Positions 7,650 to 21,346 of a stretch of 38,966 nt of DNA are shown in pieces. Position numbers and translations under genes: made by a program. The notes under the pieces are model-generated. The model ran no database searches. It saw only the letters and a list, made by a program, of their open reading frames with translations, and was not told where the DNA came from. Source of the stretch: an uncultured Vogesella sp. (lineage in GTDB: Bacteria > Pseudomonadota > Gammaproteobacteria > Burkholderiales > Chromobacteriaceae); assembly GCA_946479405.1 (NCBI GenBank), contig CAMLGD010000004.1:1-38966 (forward strand), read 5' to 3'. Each line of letters begins with the position of its first letter. Within the stretch, counting starts at the first letter, position 1.

Positions 7650-9011
7650 ATGCATCTGACCTTTCTCGGCGCCGCCGGCACGGTAACCGGCAGCAAATAT
7701 CTGCTGGAGTGCGCCGGCAAGCGCATCCTGCTCGACTGCGGGCTGTTTCAGGGCTTCAAGCAGCTGCGGTTGCGCAACTGGAGCGGGCTGCCATTCAACC
7801 CGGCCGATCTGGATGCGGTGGTGCTGAGCCACGCCCACCTGGACCACAGCGGCTACCTGCCGGCGCTGGTGCGCGACGGCTTCCGCGGCAGCATCTACGC
7901 CACCGAGGCCAGCTGCGCGCTGGCGTCCATCCTGCTGCCGGACAGCGGCTACCTGCAGGAAGAAGAGGCCGAGTACGCCAACCGCCGCGGCTTTTCCAAG
8001 CACAGCCCGGCGCTGCCGCTGTACACCGAGGCCGATGCCGAGAAGGCGCTGGAATACTTCGTACCGCTGCGCTTCCACCAGCGTCGCGACATCCTGCCCG
8101 GCGTGCAGCTGCTGCTGCGTCCGGCCGGCCACATTCTGGGCGCCGCCACGGTGGAGATCGTGGCCGACGGCATCACCCTGGTCGGCTCCGGCGACCTGGG
8201 CCGGCAGCAGGACCCGATCATGAAACCGCCAGAGTACGTGCAGCAAGCCGACTACCTGCTGCTGGAATCCACCTACGGCAACCGCCGGCACCCGCCACAG
8301 GCGCCGGAGGAAGTGCTGGAACAGGTGATCAACCGCACCGTGGCGCGGCACGGCATCACCATCATTCCGTCGTTTGCGGTGGAACGGGCGCAGGTGCTGA
8401 TGTACTTCCTGTACCGGCTGAAGCGCGCCGGCCGCATTCCGCGCGACCTGCCCATCTACCTGAACAGCCCGATGGCCAGCGATGTCACCGCGGTGTACCA
8501 GCAGTTCCGCGACAGCCACAAGCTGTCGGACGAGGACTGCCTGGGCATGTGCCAGGTGGCGCAGATGGTGCGCACGGTGGACGAATCCAAGCGTCTGAAC
8601 GAGCTGCGCGAGCCGGCGGTGATCATCGCCGCCAGCGGCATGGCCACCGGCGGCCGCGTGCTGCACCACCTGAAAGCGTTCGCCCCCAACCCGCGCAACA
8701 CGCTGCTGTTTTCCGGCTTCCAGGCTGGCGGTACCCGCGGCGCGCTGATCGTGGCCGGCGCCGACAGCGTGCGTATCCACGGCCAGGAGGTACCGATCAA
8801 CGCCGAGGTGGTGGCAATGGAGCATCTGTCCGCCCATGCCGACAGCAACGAGATCATGCAGTGGCTGAGCGGCTTCGCGCAGCCGCCACGGCAGACCTTC
8901 ATCGTGCATGGCGAGCCGGATGCCGCTGATGCGCTGCGCCGCCGCATCAGCGTGGAAAAACACTGGCCGGTGAGCGTGGCCGAGCACGCACAGCACGTGG
9001 CGCTGGACTGA
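7650..9011 (+). CDS. MBL-fold beta-CASP hydrolase (RNase-like)
   Basis: A 453-residue cytoplasmic protein of the metallo-beta-lactamase superfamily with a beta-CASP insertion and a C-terminal RMMBL segment, the architecture of CPSF73-like and bacterial RNA nucleases. Metal ligands are visible: SHAHLDHSG gives H61, H63, D65 and H66. Later ligand motifs are RPAGHILGAATVEI, GSGDLGR and the C-terminal LSAHAD and VHGEPDA segments. The beta-CASP part includes ASGMATGGRVLHHL. Length is typical of this family (450-470). ACGGAG five bases before the ATG supports the start. RNA cleavage is the usual assumption for this group, but the substrates of such proteobacterial proteins are poorly known. Confidence 0.9.
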   Translation: MHLTFLGAAGTVTGSKYLLECAGKRILLDCGLFQGFKQLRLRNWSGLPFNPADLDAVVLSHAHLDHSGYLPALVRDGFRGSIYATEASCALASILLPDSGYLQEEEAEYANRRGFSKHSPALPLYTEADAEKALEYFVPLRFHQRRDILPGVQLLLRPAGHILGAATVEIVADGITLVGSGDLGRQQDPIMKPPEYVQQADYLLLESTYGNRRHPPQAPEEVLEQVINRTVARHGITIIPSFAVERAQVLMYFLYRLKRAGRIPRDLPIYLNSPMASDVTAVYQQFRDSHKLSDEDCLGMCQVAQMVRTVDESKRLNELREPAVIIAASGMATGGRVLHHLKAFAPNPRNTLLFSGFQAGGTRGALIVAGADSVRIHGQEVPINAEVVAMEHLSAHADSNEIMQWLSGFAQPPRQTFIVHGEPDAADALRRRISVEKHWPVSVAEHAQHVALD

Positions 9012-9021
9012 ACTCGCGGGA

Positions 9022-9034
9022 AAGGTTGGCCGCA
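9022..9034 (-). repeat. Exact copy of dispersed 13-mer (minus orientation)
   Basis: AAGGTTGGCCGCA in the convergent intergenic gap, directly before the terminator hairpin. Confidence 0.85.
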
Positions 9035-9035
9035 A

Positions 9036-9054
9036 GGCCGGCGCACCGCCGGCC
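9036..9054. terminator. Bidirectional hairpin between the MBL gene and the hybrid kinase
   Basis: A perfect 8-bp stem GGCCGGCG / CGCCGGCC with a 3-base loop lies between convergent genes, next to a 13-mer repeat copy. There is no T-run. Confidence 0.5.
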
Positions 9055-9061
9055 CGGCGGC

Positions 9062-13354
<4,293 letters not shown>

Positions 13355-13364
13355 GTCCGGATAC

Positions 13365-14528
13365 TCAGCCCGCCGACTGCGGCATGTCGGCCAACACCTG
13401 CTTCAGACTCTCCAGTGCCTGGAAGTCGCCGCCATACAGGGACAGGATGCGGTTGCTGGCGGCACGCAGCACGCTGTTCAGCTTGGCCTCCTGCCGCTCG
13501 CTCAGGCCCAGGTGGATAAATTCGCGCTCCAGGTCGCCCAGCATGCTTTCCAGCAGGGCGGTGGCCAGGAAACGATCGTCGCGGCGCTGCTGCTCCATGG
13601 TGGTCACACATGCCTGCACACTGGCCAGGACTTTACGCAGGCTGGCTTCGCGCTCCACCACCTGCTGCTGCAAGGCCAGCATGGCGCCACGCGACGCGGC
13701 CAGATCCGCCAGCGCCAGCGCTGCCAGCCGGGCGGCAGCCAGCTCGGCGATGGCGGCCAGGTTGTCGCGCAGACGCCCCATGCGCTCTTCGTCATCCAGC
13801 GGCATATTGCGCACCATCAGGGTGACGCCGCCGTAGTTGAATGCCGCGCGCTGCCCCATGGCCACGATGCGGCCGCAACTGGCGATCAGCTGCAGCACCC
13901 CGGATTCCATCGCGCTGAGCACACCCTCCTGGTTCATTTCCAGCGCCCCGCTCTCGCTGCGCAACGCCACGGCGGTGGAAAGACCGTAGCTGGCAGCGGC
14001 ATCCAGCAGCTCGCGGGCCAGGCAGCCCATGTCCTCGCACAGCATTGCCTTGCGGGCAAACTGCACCACCTGCCCCATTTCGGCGGCATTGCTCATCGCC
14101 GTCATGGCGGTCGCCGTGGCATAGCTTGCCTGCCGCGCCAGCGCTTCACGCTGCTGGTGGATACGCAACAGGGTTTCCAGCTTGGCGCCCAGCAGGGTCA
14201 GCTCCAGCGGCTTGGCCATGAAATCCTCGCCGCCGGCATCGTAAGCTGCCATGCGATCTTCCAGCGTGGTCAGGCCGGACAGGAACATCACCGGAATATC
14301 CTGGGTATCAAAATCATCCTTCAAGCGGCGGCAAACCTCGTAACCGTCCATTTGCGGCATATTGATATCCAGCAGGATGATCTGCGGTGCCAGCGTTCCC
14401 ACCTGCTGCAGGGCCTGCAGCGGATTGACACTGCCTTGCACGGCAAACTGCTCGCCCAGTACATCCTCGATCATTTGCACGGTCAGCGAATCATCATCAA
14501 TCACATAGAGCAGTGGTTTGGTCTGCAT
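13365..14528 (-). CDS. Response regulator with unrecognised C-terminal region
   Basis: A 387-residue protein. Residues 5-125 form a receiver domain with D11/D12 and phospho-acceptor D54 (IILLDINMPQMDG), plus the lysine in AKPLEL. The rest has no DNA-binding, GGDEF, HD-GYP or methylesterase signature. Residues about 150-270 may be a GAF-like sensor (LARELLDAAASYGLSTAVAL), followed by a long alpha-helical, probably coiled-coil tail. The start at 14528 (MQTKPLLYVIDDD) puts the receiver at the very N-terminus; an ATG at 14606 is in frame but adds an unlikely leader. It precedes the hybrid kinase by 10 bases and is a likely partner of its relay, perhaps as a phosphate sink or as an output acting by protein contact. 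Confidence 0.85.
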   Translation of the reverse strand: MQTKPLLYVIDDDSLTVQMIEDVLGEQFAVQGSVNPLQALQQVGTLAPQIILLDINMPQMDGYEVCRRLKDDFDTQDIPVMFLSGLTTLEDRMAAYDAGGEDFMAKPLELTLLGAKLETLLRIHQQREALARQASYATATAMTAMSNAAEMGQVVQFARKAMLCEDMGCLARELLDAAASYGLSTAVALRSESGALEMNQEGVLSAMESGVLQLIASCGRIVAMGQRAAFNYGGVTLMVRNMPLDDEERMGRLRDNLAAIAELAAARLAALALADLAASRGAMLALQQQVVEREASLRKVLASVQACVTTMEQQRRDDRFLATALLESMLGDLEREFIHLGLSERQEAKLNSVLRAASNRILSLYGGDFQALESLKQVLADMPQSAG

Positions 14529-14894
14529 GCTGGTTCCAGGTGGGTAACGGCTATCAGGTAAACAAGTGGCCAGCCGCAGACAGTCGGGCGGCCAACGTAA
14601 TGGCAACGCATTGTCGTGATACGGCAGAAGATGCCCTTGAGCAACATCAACCAGACCGCACTATGCATGGTTGGCAATAACGCGGCGCTTTTCAAACTAT
14701 TTGTCAAGCATACGCCGGCCGTGGCCCGGCGGGAAAACAGGCTCGGCATTCCACCGCTGCGCCCCAAACACCCGCCAGCACCACCTTAACCTGCCTGCAT
14801 TTAATCGCTGCCGGGCCTACCGGCAAACAAAAACCCTGTCTGCACCGGCAGACAGGGTTGGCCGCAACAAGCGGGCGCATTGCCCGCCTTGATC
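14529..14894. other. Intergenic region between the response-regulator operon and the RND operon
   Basis: 366 bases with no credible gene. It holds an 11-of-13 copy of the repeat (14588-14598), a TTGACA on the minus strand (14700-14705) that could be a -35 box for the response-regulator operon, although I see no good -10 at the right distance, and the RND operon terminator at 14826-14859. Confidence 0.5.
14826..14859 (-). terminator. Rho-independent terminator of the RND efflux operon
   Basis: A perfect 12-bp stem (AACCCTGTCTGC / GCAGACAGGGTT, loop ACCG) is followed on the minus strand by TTTTTG. The upstream arm runs into a near-copy of the 13-mer repeat (14856-14866). Confidence 0.85.
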
Positions 14895-17800
14895 TCAATG
14901 TGCGCGGCGGTGCAGCTGGCGTTTCAGCCACTGCAGCAGATCATCGATATAGGTGAACACCACCGGCACCACCAGCAGGCTCAGCGTGGTGGAAGTCAGC
15001 AGCCCGCCGATCACCGCGATCGCCATCGGCGCGCGGAAGCTAGGATCCGCCCCCAGCCCCAGCGCGATCGGCAGCATGCCAGCGCCCATGGCGATGGTGG
15101 TCATCAGGATCGGCCGTGCCCGCTTGTGGCAGGCATCCACCAGCGCGGCGAAGCGGCTCATGTCGCGCTCGCGCCGAGCCATCACCGCGTATTCCACCAG
15201 CAGGATGGAGTTCTTGGTCACCACCCCCATCAGCATCAGCAGGCCGATGATGGACGGCATCGAGAAGCTGTTGCCGCTCAGCAGCAGCGCCAGGAACGCT
15301 CCGCCCACGCTCAGCGGCAGCGCCGCCAGAATGGTCACCGGCTGCAGGAAGTCGTGGAACAGCAACACCAGCACCACGTAGATGCACAGCACCCCCACCG
15401 CCATGGCGCCGCCGAAGCTGCCGAACAGCTCGGCCATGCGCTCGGCGTCGCCGGACGCGCGCTGCTTCACCCCGGCCGGCAACGCTTTCAGCGCCGGCAA
15501 GGCGTTCACCTCCTGCTGCACCTCGCCCATGCTGCGCCCGCCCAGCTCCAGGTCGATGGTGACCTGGCGCATGCGGTCCAGTCGGTTGATCTGGCTGGGG
15601 CCGCTGCCCATACCGATGTTGGCGACGCTGGCCAGCGGCACGTTGCCGCTCGCCGCCGCCACCCGCAGCTGGCCGATGGCGTCCAGGTTCTGGCGGCTGG
15701 CATCGTCCAGCCGCACCCGCACGTCCACCTGGCGCTGCGGCAGGTTGAGCTTGGCCAGGCTGCTGGAGAAGTCGCCGTAGGTAGCCATGCGCACGGTGGA
15801 CGCCAGCGCGCTGCTGGTCACCCCCAGTTCGGCGGCACGGGCGTTGTCCGGCGTGATCTGGATTTCCTGCTGCTGTTGGCTGGCATCCGAGGTCACCGAG
15901 CCGATGCCCTTCAGCGTGCGCAACTGGCGTTCCACCGTCTGCGCGGCGCCAGTCAGGGTGCCGGCATCGTCGCCCACCAGTGTCACCTGCAGGGTTTCGC
16001 CGGTGTTGCCGCCGCCGACGCTGATACGCGCGCCGGGCAGGGTTTTCAGCGCGGCGCGGATGCGGCCCTCGATCGCCGCCTGCTTCTCGCTGCGCTCGTC
16101 GCGCGGCGTCAGCGTCACCGTCAGCGTGGCGGTATTGCTATCGTTGCTGGTAGTGGCACCCGGGCCGCCGCCGCTAGTGGCGGTCCCCACCGAGCTGAAC
16201 ACATGGCGCACGCCGCTGAGACCGACCATGCGCTGCTGCGCCGCGGCCGCCGCCGCTCGTGTCTGCTGCAGCGTACTGCCCGGCGGCAGGCTGATGCTGA
16301 CGCTGGTGCGCGCCAGATCGCTGGCCGGCACGAAGCCGGTCGGCAGCAGCGGCACCAGGCTCAGCGAGGCGAGGAAGAACGCCGTCGCCGCCGCCACCGT
16401 GGTCTTGCGGTGCGCCAGACACCAGCGCACCCAGCCCAGGTAGCGCGTCATCAGCGTGCTGTCTTCGGCACGCTCCGGATGCGCCTTCAGCAGGTAGGCC
16501 GCCATCATCGGCGTCAGCAGCCGCGCCACCAGCAGCGAGGCCAGCACCGCCACCGCGGCGGTCATGCCGAACTGGCGGAAGAAGCGCCCGGTGATGCCGC
16601 TCATGAAGGCGGTGGGCAGGAACACCGCCACCAGCGTCAGCGTGGTGGCCACCACCGCCAGACCGATCTCGTCGGCGGCCTCCATCGCCGCCTGCTTCGG
16701 TGTCTTGCCCATGCGCAGGTGGCGCACGATGTTTTCCACCTCGACGATGGCATCGTCCACCAGGATGCCGATCACCAGCGCCAGCGACAGCAGCGTCAGC
16801 GTGTTCAGGCTGAAATCCAGGTAATACATCATGGCGAAGGTGGGGATGATCGACAGCGGCAGCGCGGTGGCCGACACCAGCGTGGCGCGGGTATCGCGCA
16901 GGAACCACCACACCACCAGCACCGCCAGCACCGCGCCTTCCAGCAGCAGGTGCATCGAGCCGTCGTAGTTGTCCTCGATCGACGCCACGGTGTTGTAGGC
17001 CTCGGTGAACTGCACGCGCGGGTAGCGCGCCTGCAGCTGCGCCACGGTGGCGCGCACCCGCTCCACCACCGCCACTTCGCTCTCGCCCTTGCCGCGGGTG
17101 ATCTGGAAGCCGATAACCGGCTTGCCGTCCAGCATGGCGTAGGTGGTGCGCTCGGCGTGCGCGTCGCTGACCGTGGCCAGCTGGTCCAGCCGCACGTGGC
17201 GGCCATCGCCCAGCGGAATGCTCAGCGCGGCGATCTCGTCGACACTGCCCACCGCGCCCAGCGTGCGCAGCGACTGGTTGGCACCGGACAGGCGGCCCTG
17301 GCCGCCGGAGGCATCCTTCTGCACCGCAGTCAGCTGGCTGGCGACGGTGGAGACGCTGACCCCCAGCGCGTTCAGCCGCACCGGGTCCAGCGCCACCAGC
17401 ACCTCGCGGTCGACGCCGCCGACGCGCTCCACCTTGCCCACGCCGCTGGTGGACAGCAGCGCCTTGTTGACCTCGTTATCGACAAACCACGACAGCGCTT
17501 CCTCGCTCATGCTCGGCGCCGCCACGGTGTAGGTGACGATGGCGCTGCCGCTGGTGGTCACCTTGGACACCGTCGGCGTTTCCATGTCCGCCGGCAGCTC
17601 GCCCTTGACGCTGTCCACCGCGTTGCGCACCTGGTTCAGCGCTTCCTCGCTGTTTTTCTCCAGCGCGAACTCCACGCTGATGGTCACCGCGCCATCGGTA
17701 ATGGTGGTGGTGATGTGCTCGATGCCGCCGAGGGTGGCCACCTCGTCCTCGATCTTGCGGGCGACCTCGGTTTCCAGCTGCGATGGCGCCGCGCCTTCCA

Positions 17801-17951
17801 GCGACGCGCTGATGGTGATGGTGGGGAAATCCATGTCCGGAAAGTTCTGGATGCCCAGCTTGTGCAGGCCGAACAGACCCGCCAGCGTCAGCACCACGAA
17901 CAGCAGGATGGCCGGCACCGGCTTGCGGATCGACCAGGCAGAGAAGTTCAT
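14895..17951 (-). CDS. RND multidrug efflux inner-membrane pump (HAE1/AcrB family)
   Basis: A 1018-residue proton-driven transporter of the AcrB/MdtB-like HAE1 group, working as the inner-membrane part of a tripartite pump. Two similar halves each have a first membrane helix, a large periplasmic loop and a cluster of helices. The fourth-helix proton relay aspartates are visible in [18 protein letters not shown]. Length fits the family (about 1020-1050). Its ATG overlaps the adaptor stop codon by four bases (ATGA), with AAGGAG just upstream as ribosome site. It is the last gene of the operon and is followed by a strong terminator. The substrate cannot be read from the sequence; export of drugs, dyes or envelope-toxic compounds is the family norm. 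Confidence 0.95.
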   Translation of the reverse strand: MNFSAWSIRKPVPAILLFVVLTLAGLFGLHKLGIQNFPDMDFPTITISASLEGAAPSQLETEVARKIEDEVATLGGIEHITTTITDGAVTISVEFALEKNSEEALNQVRNAVDSVKGELPADMETPTVSKVTTSGSAIVTYTVAAPSMSEEALSWFVDNEVNKALLSTSGVGKVERVGGVDREVLVALDPVRLNALGVSVSTVASQLTAVQKDASGGQGRLSGANQSLRTLGAVGSVDEIAALSIPLGDGRHVRLDQLATVSDAHAERTTYAMLDGKPVIGFQITRGKGESEVAVVERVRATVAQLQARYPRVQFTEAYNTVASIEDNYDGSMHLLLEGAVLAVLVVWWFLRDTRATLVSATALPLSIIPTFAMMYYLDFSLNTLTLLSLALVIGILVDDAIVEVENIVRHLRMGKTPKQAAMEAADEIGLAVVATTLTLVAVFLPTAFMSGITGRFFRQFGMTAAVAVLASLLVARLLTPMMAAYLLKAHPERAEDSTLMTRYLGWVRWCLAHRKTTVAAATAFFLASLSLVPLLPTGFVPASDLARTSVSISLPPGSTLQQTRAAAAAAQQRMVGLSGVRHVFSSVGTATSGGGPGATTSNDSNTATLTVTLTPRDERSEKQAAIEGRIRAALKTLPGARISVGGGNTGETLQVTLVGDDAGTLTGAAQTVERQLRTLKGIGSVTSDASQQQQEIQITPDNARAAELGVTSSALASTVRMATYGDFSSSLAKLNLPQRQVDVRVRLDDASRQNLDAIGQLRVAAASGNVPLASVANIGMGSGPSQINRLDRMRQVTIDLELGGRSMGEVQQEVNALPALKALPAGVKQRASGDAERMAELFGSFGGAMAVGVLCIYVVLVLLFHDFLQPVTILAALPLSVGGAFLALLLSGNSFSMPSIIGLLMLMGVVTKNSILLVEYAVMARRERDMSRFAALVDACHKRARPILMTTIAMGAGMLPIALGLGADPSFRAPMAIAVIGGLLTSTTLSLLVVPVVFTYIDDLLQWLKRQLHRRAH

Positions 17952-19060
17952 GCTGCCTCCTTGCCGCCGACGATGCGCACGTGGTCGCCGTCATTGAGGA
18001 AGCCGCCGCCGCTTTGCACCAGCCGTTCGCCGGCCGTCAGTCCGGACAGCAGCTCCACGCGCTGATCCTGTCTGCGGCCAACCTTCACCTCGCGCTGGGT
18101 CACCACCGCATGGCCGTCCACCACGAACACATAGCTGTGGCCGTCGCGCACCACCACCGCGCTGGCCGGCACGGTCAGCGCCGGTGCATCGCCCAGCAGG
18201 ATGCGGCCGCTGGCATACATGCCGGCGCGCGCCGGGCTGCCGGCGGCCACATCCACGTAGGCCAGCGCCAGCCGCGTGCTGCTGTCCAGCGCCGGCGCCA
18301 GCTGCCGCACCTTGCCGCTGACCTGGCGGCCATCGCTCAGCGTCAGCAGCGCCGGCTGCCCCGGCTTGACCAGCGGCAACTGCTGCGCCGTCACTTCGGC
18401 GCGCCACTCCACCCGGCTCTGGCGCTGCAGGGTAAACAGCTCGCTGCCGGACGACACCACGGTACCCAGCGTGGCGCTGCGCTTGGTGATCACGCCGTCG
18501 TCCACCGCCACGATGCGGGTCTGCGCCAGGGTGATGCGGGCGCTGGCCAGCTTGGCCTCGGCCGACGTCACGCCGGCGACGGCGGTGTCCACTGCCAGCG
18601 CGTACTGCTCGCTCTTCTGCGCCGACAGCGCGCCGCTGTCCTTCACCGCCTGCGCACGCGCCAGGTCGGAACGGGCGCCGGCCAGCATCACCCGCGCCTC
18701 GGCCAGCGCCGCCTCGGCCTGGCGCAGCTCGGCGGCCACGCCGGCGCTGAACAGCTCGGCCAGCAGTTGGCCGCGCTTCACCACGCTGCCGACATCGGCA
18801 TGCAGCGCGGTAATGCGCAGGCCGCCGGTTTCGGCGCTGATGGTGGCTTCCTGCCATGCCGCCAGCGCGCCGTTCAGCTGCAGGTTCTGCGGCCAACGTT
18901 GCTGCTGCGGCTGCACCACGTTCACCGTCAACGCGGCGCGGTCGGCGCTGGGCGCCGGGCTGGCGGCGTCGGCCTGTTTGGCCGGCAGCAGCAGCCAGCC
19001 GCCGCCGGCCAGCGCCAGCGCGGCGACCACGGCGAGGGTCAGGGTGTGTTTGCGGTTCAT
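17948..19060 (-). CDS. RND periplasmic adaptor (membrane fusion protein, HlyD/AcrA family)
   Basis: A 370-residue adaptor linking the inner-membrane pump to the outer-membrane channel. An N-terminal signal or anchor helix (about 8-24) is followed by a lipoyl half-motif (GGLRITALHADVGSVVKRGQ), a helical hairpin (about 105-175), the second lipoyl half, a beta-barrel region and a membrane-proximal domain. The ATG at 19060 overlaps the channel gene's stop by four bases (ATGA). The open frame extends far upstream, but that part is antisense-like sequence inside the channel gene. Two exact copies of the 13-mer lie inside the gene: one encodes KVGRR, the other QRWPQ, so the same DNA word is read in different frames. 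Confidence 0.93.
   Translation of the reverse strand: MNRKHTLTLAVVAALALAGGGWLLLPAKQADAASPAPSADRAALTVNVVQPQQQRWPQNLQLNGALAAWQEATISAETGGLRITALHADVGSVVKRGQLLAELFSAGVAAELRQAEAALAEARVMLAGARSDLARAQAVKDSGALSAQKSEQYALAVDTAVAGVTSAEAKLASARITLAQTRIVAVDDGVITKRSATLGTVVSSGSELFTLQRQSRVEWRAEVTAQQLPLVKPGQPALLTLSDGRQVSGKVRQLAPALDSSTRLALAYVDVAAGSPARAGMYASGRILLGDAPALTVPASAVVVRDGHSYVFVVDGHAVVTQREVKVGRRQDQRVELLSGLTAGERLVQSGGGFLNDGDHVRIVGGKEAA
18073..18085 (+). repeat. Exact copy of dispersed 13-mer inside the adaptor gene
   Basis: C variant. On the coding (minus) strand it reads AAGGTTGGCCGCA and encodes KVGR. Confidence 0.85.
18888..18900 (+). repeat. Exact copy of dispersed 13-mer inside the adaptor gene
   Basis: G variant. 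On the coding strand it encodes QRWPQ, a different frame from the copy at 18073. Confidence 0.85.
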
Positions 19061-20460
19061 GCGTGTTCTCCCATGGCGGTGGTGGTGCTGCCGGCCTGCC
19101 AGCCGCCGCCCAGTGCCTTGTAAAGCGAAATGCCGTACAGCACGCGGTCGCGCTGCACGGTGATCAGGGTTTGCTCGGCCGACAGCGCGTTGCGGCGCGC
19201 TTCTTCCAGCGTCAGCAGGCTGGCGCTGCCGGCCTGCCATTGCTGCCGGATGGCGGCAAAGTAGCGGCGATAGTTGGCCGCACTGGCGGCAACGCTGCTC
19301 TCGCGCTGCGTGGCGCTGTCCAGCCGCACCAGCGCCTGCTCGGTTTCCTGCACCGCGCTGCGCACCGCGCTCTGGTAGCTGGCCAGCGCGCTCTGGTAAT
19401 TGGCGCGGGCGGTCAGCACCGCCGCCTTGCTGCTGCCGCCATCGAAAATCGGCAGGCTCAGCGTGGGGCCGAACGACCAGCCCTGGCTGTTGCCGCTGCC
19501 ACGGGTGGTGGCGCTGCTCAGGCTGCCGACCAGCGACAGCCGCGGGTAACGCGCGGCCTCGGCCACACCGATCTTGGCGCTGGCGGCCGCCAGGCTGCGC
19601 TCGGCGGAGACCAGATCCGGGCGCTGGCTCAACAGCTGCACCGGCAGTGTGTTCACCTGCAGGCTGGCCGGTTGCGGTATCGCCGCCGGGGTGGTCGCCA
19701 GCTTGTCGCGCAGCAGCGGCTCGGACAGGCCGGTAAGCGCCACCAGCGACTTGATGCCGACCTCGCACTCCGCCTGTTGCGCCAGCAAGGTGCTGTGCGC
19801 GCTGGCCAGGCTGGCATCGATCAAGGCGCCATCGGCCGGCGCGCTGAAGCCGGCCGCCACCGAGGCGGTGGTGGCGCTGGCGGTCTGCTGCTGCGAGCGG
19901 TAGCTGTCCTGGTCGTGCGCCAGCTGCAGCTGGCAGGCGCGGTAGCTCACGTACTCGCTGGCCACTTCGGCCGCCAGCGACACCCGCGCGTCGTGCCAGT
20001 CGGCCTCGCTGGCCGCCAGCGCGGCGCTGCTGGCCTGCTGGCTGCGGCGCACGCCGCCGAACAGGTCGATCTCCCAGCTGGCATCCAGCGCCGCGCTGCT
20101 GACCCGGCTACTGGCCACGCCCTTGCTACCGCTGCGGCTGTCGCTGCCACTGGCGGTCAGCGTGGGCAGGCCGGACAGGCTGGCCTGGCTATCGCTGGCG
20201 CGGGCGCTGCCAATGGCGGCCAGCGCCTGGTCCAGCGTCGGGCTGTCGGCCTCGGCAGCCTTGAGCAGGCCGGACAGCGTCGGGTCGTTGAAGCTTTGCC
20301 ACCAGTCCAGCAGCGCAGTGGTGCTGCCGCCGTGCGGCAACGCCGCCTGCCACTGCGCGTCCATGCGCACGGCCGGTGCCTGGTAATCTGGCCCCACCGT
20401 GGCGCAGCCGGTCAGCGCCAGGCCCAGCAACAGCGGCAGGAGGGAAAGTCGGAACGACAT
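19057..20460 (-). CDS. Outer-membrane efflux lipoprotein (NodT/OprM family)
   Basis: A 467-residue outer-membrane channel of the TolC superfamily. The N-terminus is a lipoprotein signal: hydrophobic helix, then LTGC with lipidated C19, then the family signature ATVGPDYQAP. Two OEP repeats of alanine-rich helices follow, including WEIDLFGG and LLSQRPDLVSAERSLAAA, both typical of NodT-type channels. It is the first gene of the channel-adaptor-pump operon, with a GGAG ribosome site upstream of the ATG at 20460. The upstream region is shared with the divergent CpxR-like regulator and contains the GTAAA array, so control by that regulator is likely. Confidence 0.94.
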   Translation of the reverse strand: MSFRLSLLPLLLGLALTGCATVGPDYQAPAVRMDAQWQAALPHGGSTTALLDWWQSFNDPTLSGLLKAAEADSPTLDQALAAIGSARASDSQASLSGLPTLTASGSDSRSGSKGVASSRVSSAALDASWEIDLFGGVRRSQQASSAALAASEADWHDARVSLAAEVASEYVSYRACQLQLAHDQDSYRSQQQTASATTASVAAGFSAPADGALIDASLASAHSTLLAQQAECEVGIKSLVALTGLSEPLLRDKLATTPAAIPQPASLQVNTLPVQLLSQRPDLVSAERSLAAASAKIGVAEAARYPRLSLVGSLSSATTRGSGNSQGWSFGPTLSLPIFDGGSSKAAVLTARANYQSALASYQSAVRSAVQETEQALVRLDSATQRESSVAASAANYRRYFAAIRQQWQAGSASLLTLEEARRNALSAEQTLITVQRDRVLYGISLYKALGGGWQAGSTTTAMGEHA

Positions 20461-20510
20461 GCGGGGTGTCTCCACTAAAACGGATAGCCGGCATGGTCGC
20501 CGCGCGGCAG

Positions 20511-20575
20511 GTAAAGCGCGGTTAAGCCAAGGTAAAGAAAGGTAAAGATGGCGCGGCAAGGTAAAGACGTGTAAA
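20511..20575. promoter_or_regulatory. Array of CpxR-type GTAAA half-sites between the efflux operon and the CpxRA-like genes
   Basis: GTAAA occurs at 20511, 20532, 20542, 20561 and 20571, with GTTAA at 20521. Start-to-start distances are 10, 11, 10, 19 and 10 bases, so all lie on one face of the helix. Three pairs match the E. coli CpxR box (GTAAA-N5-GTAAA): 20511/20521 (one mismatch), 20532/20542 and 20561/20571. The array ends five bases before a candidate -35 of the regulator gene, a usual activator position. Confidence 0.75.
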
Positions 20576-20580
20576 GCCGC

Positions 20581-20609
20581 CCGACAGCGCAGACCGCAGC
20601 GGCTATCAT
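20581..20609 (+). promoter_or_regulatory. Candidate sigma-70 promoter of the CpxR-like gene
   Basis: CCGACA (20581-20586), a 17-base spacer, then TATCAT (20604-20609), 31 bases before the ATG. The weak -35 directly beside the GTAAA array fits an activator-dependent, autoregulated promoter. Confidence 0.5.
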
Positions 20610-20639
20610 CAGGGCGATGATTTATCGAAGACAGGCAGC

Positions 20640-21344
20640 ATGAACAAGGTATTGCTGGTAGACGACGACGTGGAGCTGAGCGCCATGCTGGCGGAGTATC
20701 TGGAGCAGGAAGGCTTTGCCACCCAGCGGGTACACGACGGTGCCAGCGGCGTGCAGGCCGCACTGAGCGGCGACTTCGACATCGTGGTGCTGGACGTGAT
20801 GATGCCGCGCCTCAACGGCGTGGAGGCGCTGCGCCAGATCCGCGCCCACAGCCGGCTACCGGTGCTGATGCTCACCGCGCGCGGCGACGACATCGACCGC
20901 ATCCTGGGGCTGGAGCTGGGTGCCGACGACTACGTACCCAAGCCGTGCACCCCGCGCGAGCTGGTGGCGCGGCTGCGCGCCATCCTGCGCCGCGGCCAGT
21001 CCGCCGACGCCGCGAGCGGGCCGGCAACGGGCGATGGCAGCCTGCAAGCCGGCGCACTGCAACTGTGGCCGGCCAGGTTGGCCGCACACTGGTACGGCCA
21101 GCCGCTGGAGCTGACCGGCAGCGAGTTCCGCCTGCTGGAGCTGCTGGCACGCCACGCCGGGCAGATCGTCAGCAAGCAGCAATTGTCGGAAGCGGCGCTG
21201 GGGCGGCCGCTGGCGCGCTTCGACCGCAGCATCGACGTACACATCAGCAGCATCCGCCAGAAACTGGCCGCCGGCAGCGACGGCCGCAGCTGGATCCAGA
21301 CTGTGCGCGGCCAGGGCTACCAGCTGATCCGCGACGGGGACTGA
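20640..21344 (+). CDS. CpxR-like response regulator
   Basis: A 234-residue OmpR-family transcription factor. The receiver has acidic residues D8-D10, phospho-acceptor D52 (IVVLDVMMPRLNG) and the lysine in PKPCTPRELVARLRAILRR. The N-terminal MNKVLLVDDDVEL and the GADDYVPKP region closely resemble CpxR. The winged-helix domain (about 135-230) includes LTGSEFRLLELL, the recognition-helix region RSIDVHISSIRQKL and GQGYQL. It is two bases upstream of the kinase gene and divergent from a tripartite efflux operon; the space between carries CpxR-type half-sites. In enterobacteria CpxR answers envelope stress and can induce RND pumps. The same role here is inferred. Confidence 0.9.
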   Translation: MNKVLLVDDDVELSAMLAEYLEQEGFATQRVHDGASGVQAALSGDFDIVVLDVMMPRLNGVEALRQIRAHSRLPVLMLTARGDDIDRILGLELGADDYVPKPCTPRELVARLRAILRRGQSADAASGPATGDGSLQAGALQLWPARLAAHWYGQPLELTGSEFRLLELLARHAGQIVSKQQLSEAALGRPLARFDRSIDVHISSIRQKLAAGSDGRSWIQTVRGQGYQLIRDGD

Positions 21345-21346
21345 GC

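Noticed and set aside
14880..18065. A 1061-codon open frame on the plus strand opposite the RND pump gene
   Set aside because: It is antisense to an unmistakable pump gene, is rich in His, Gln and Arg as expected from high-GC antisense frames, and has no ribosome site or domain. Similar long shadows at 9134-11608, 18856-20478, 1768-3444 and 4320-6140 were rejected for the same reason.
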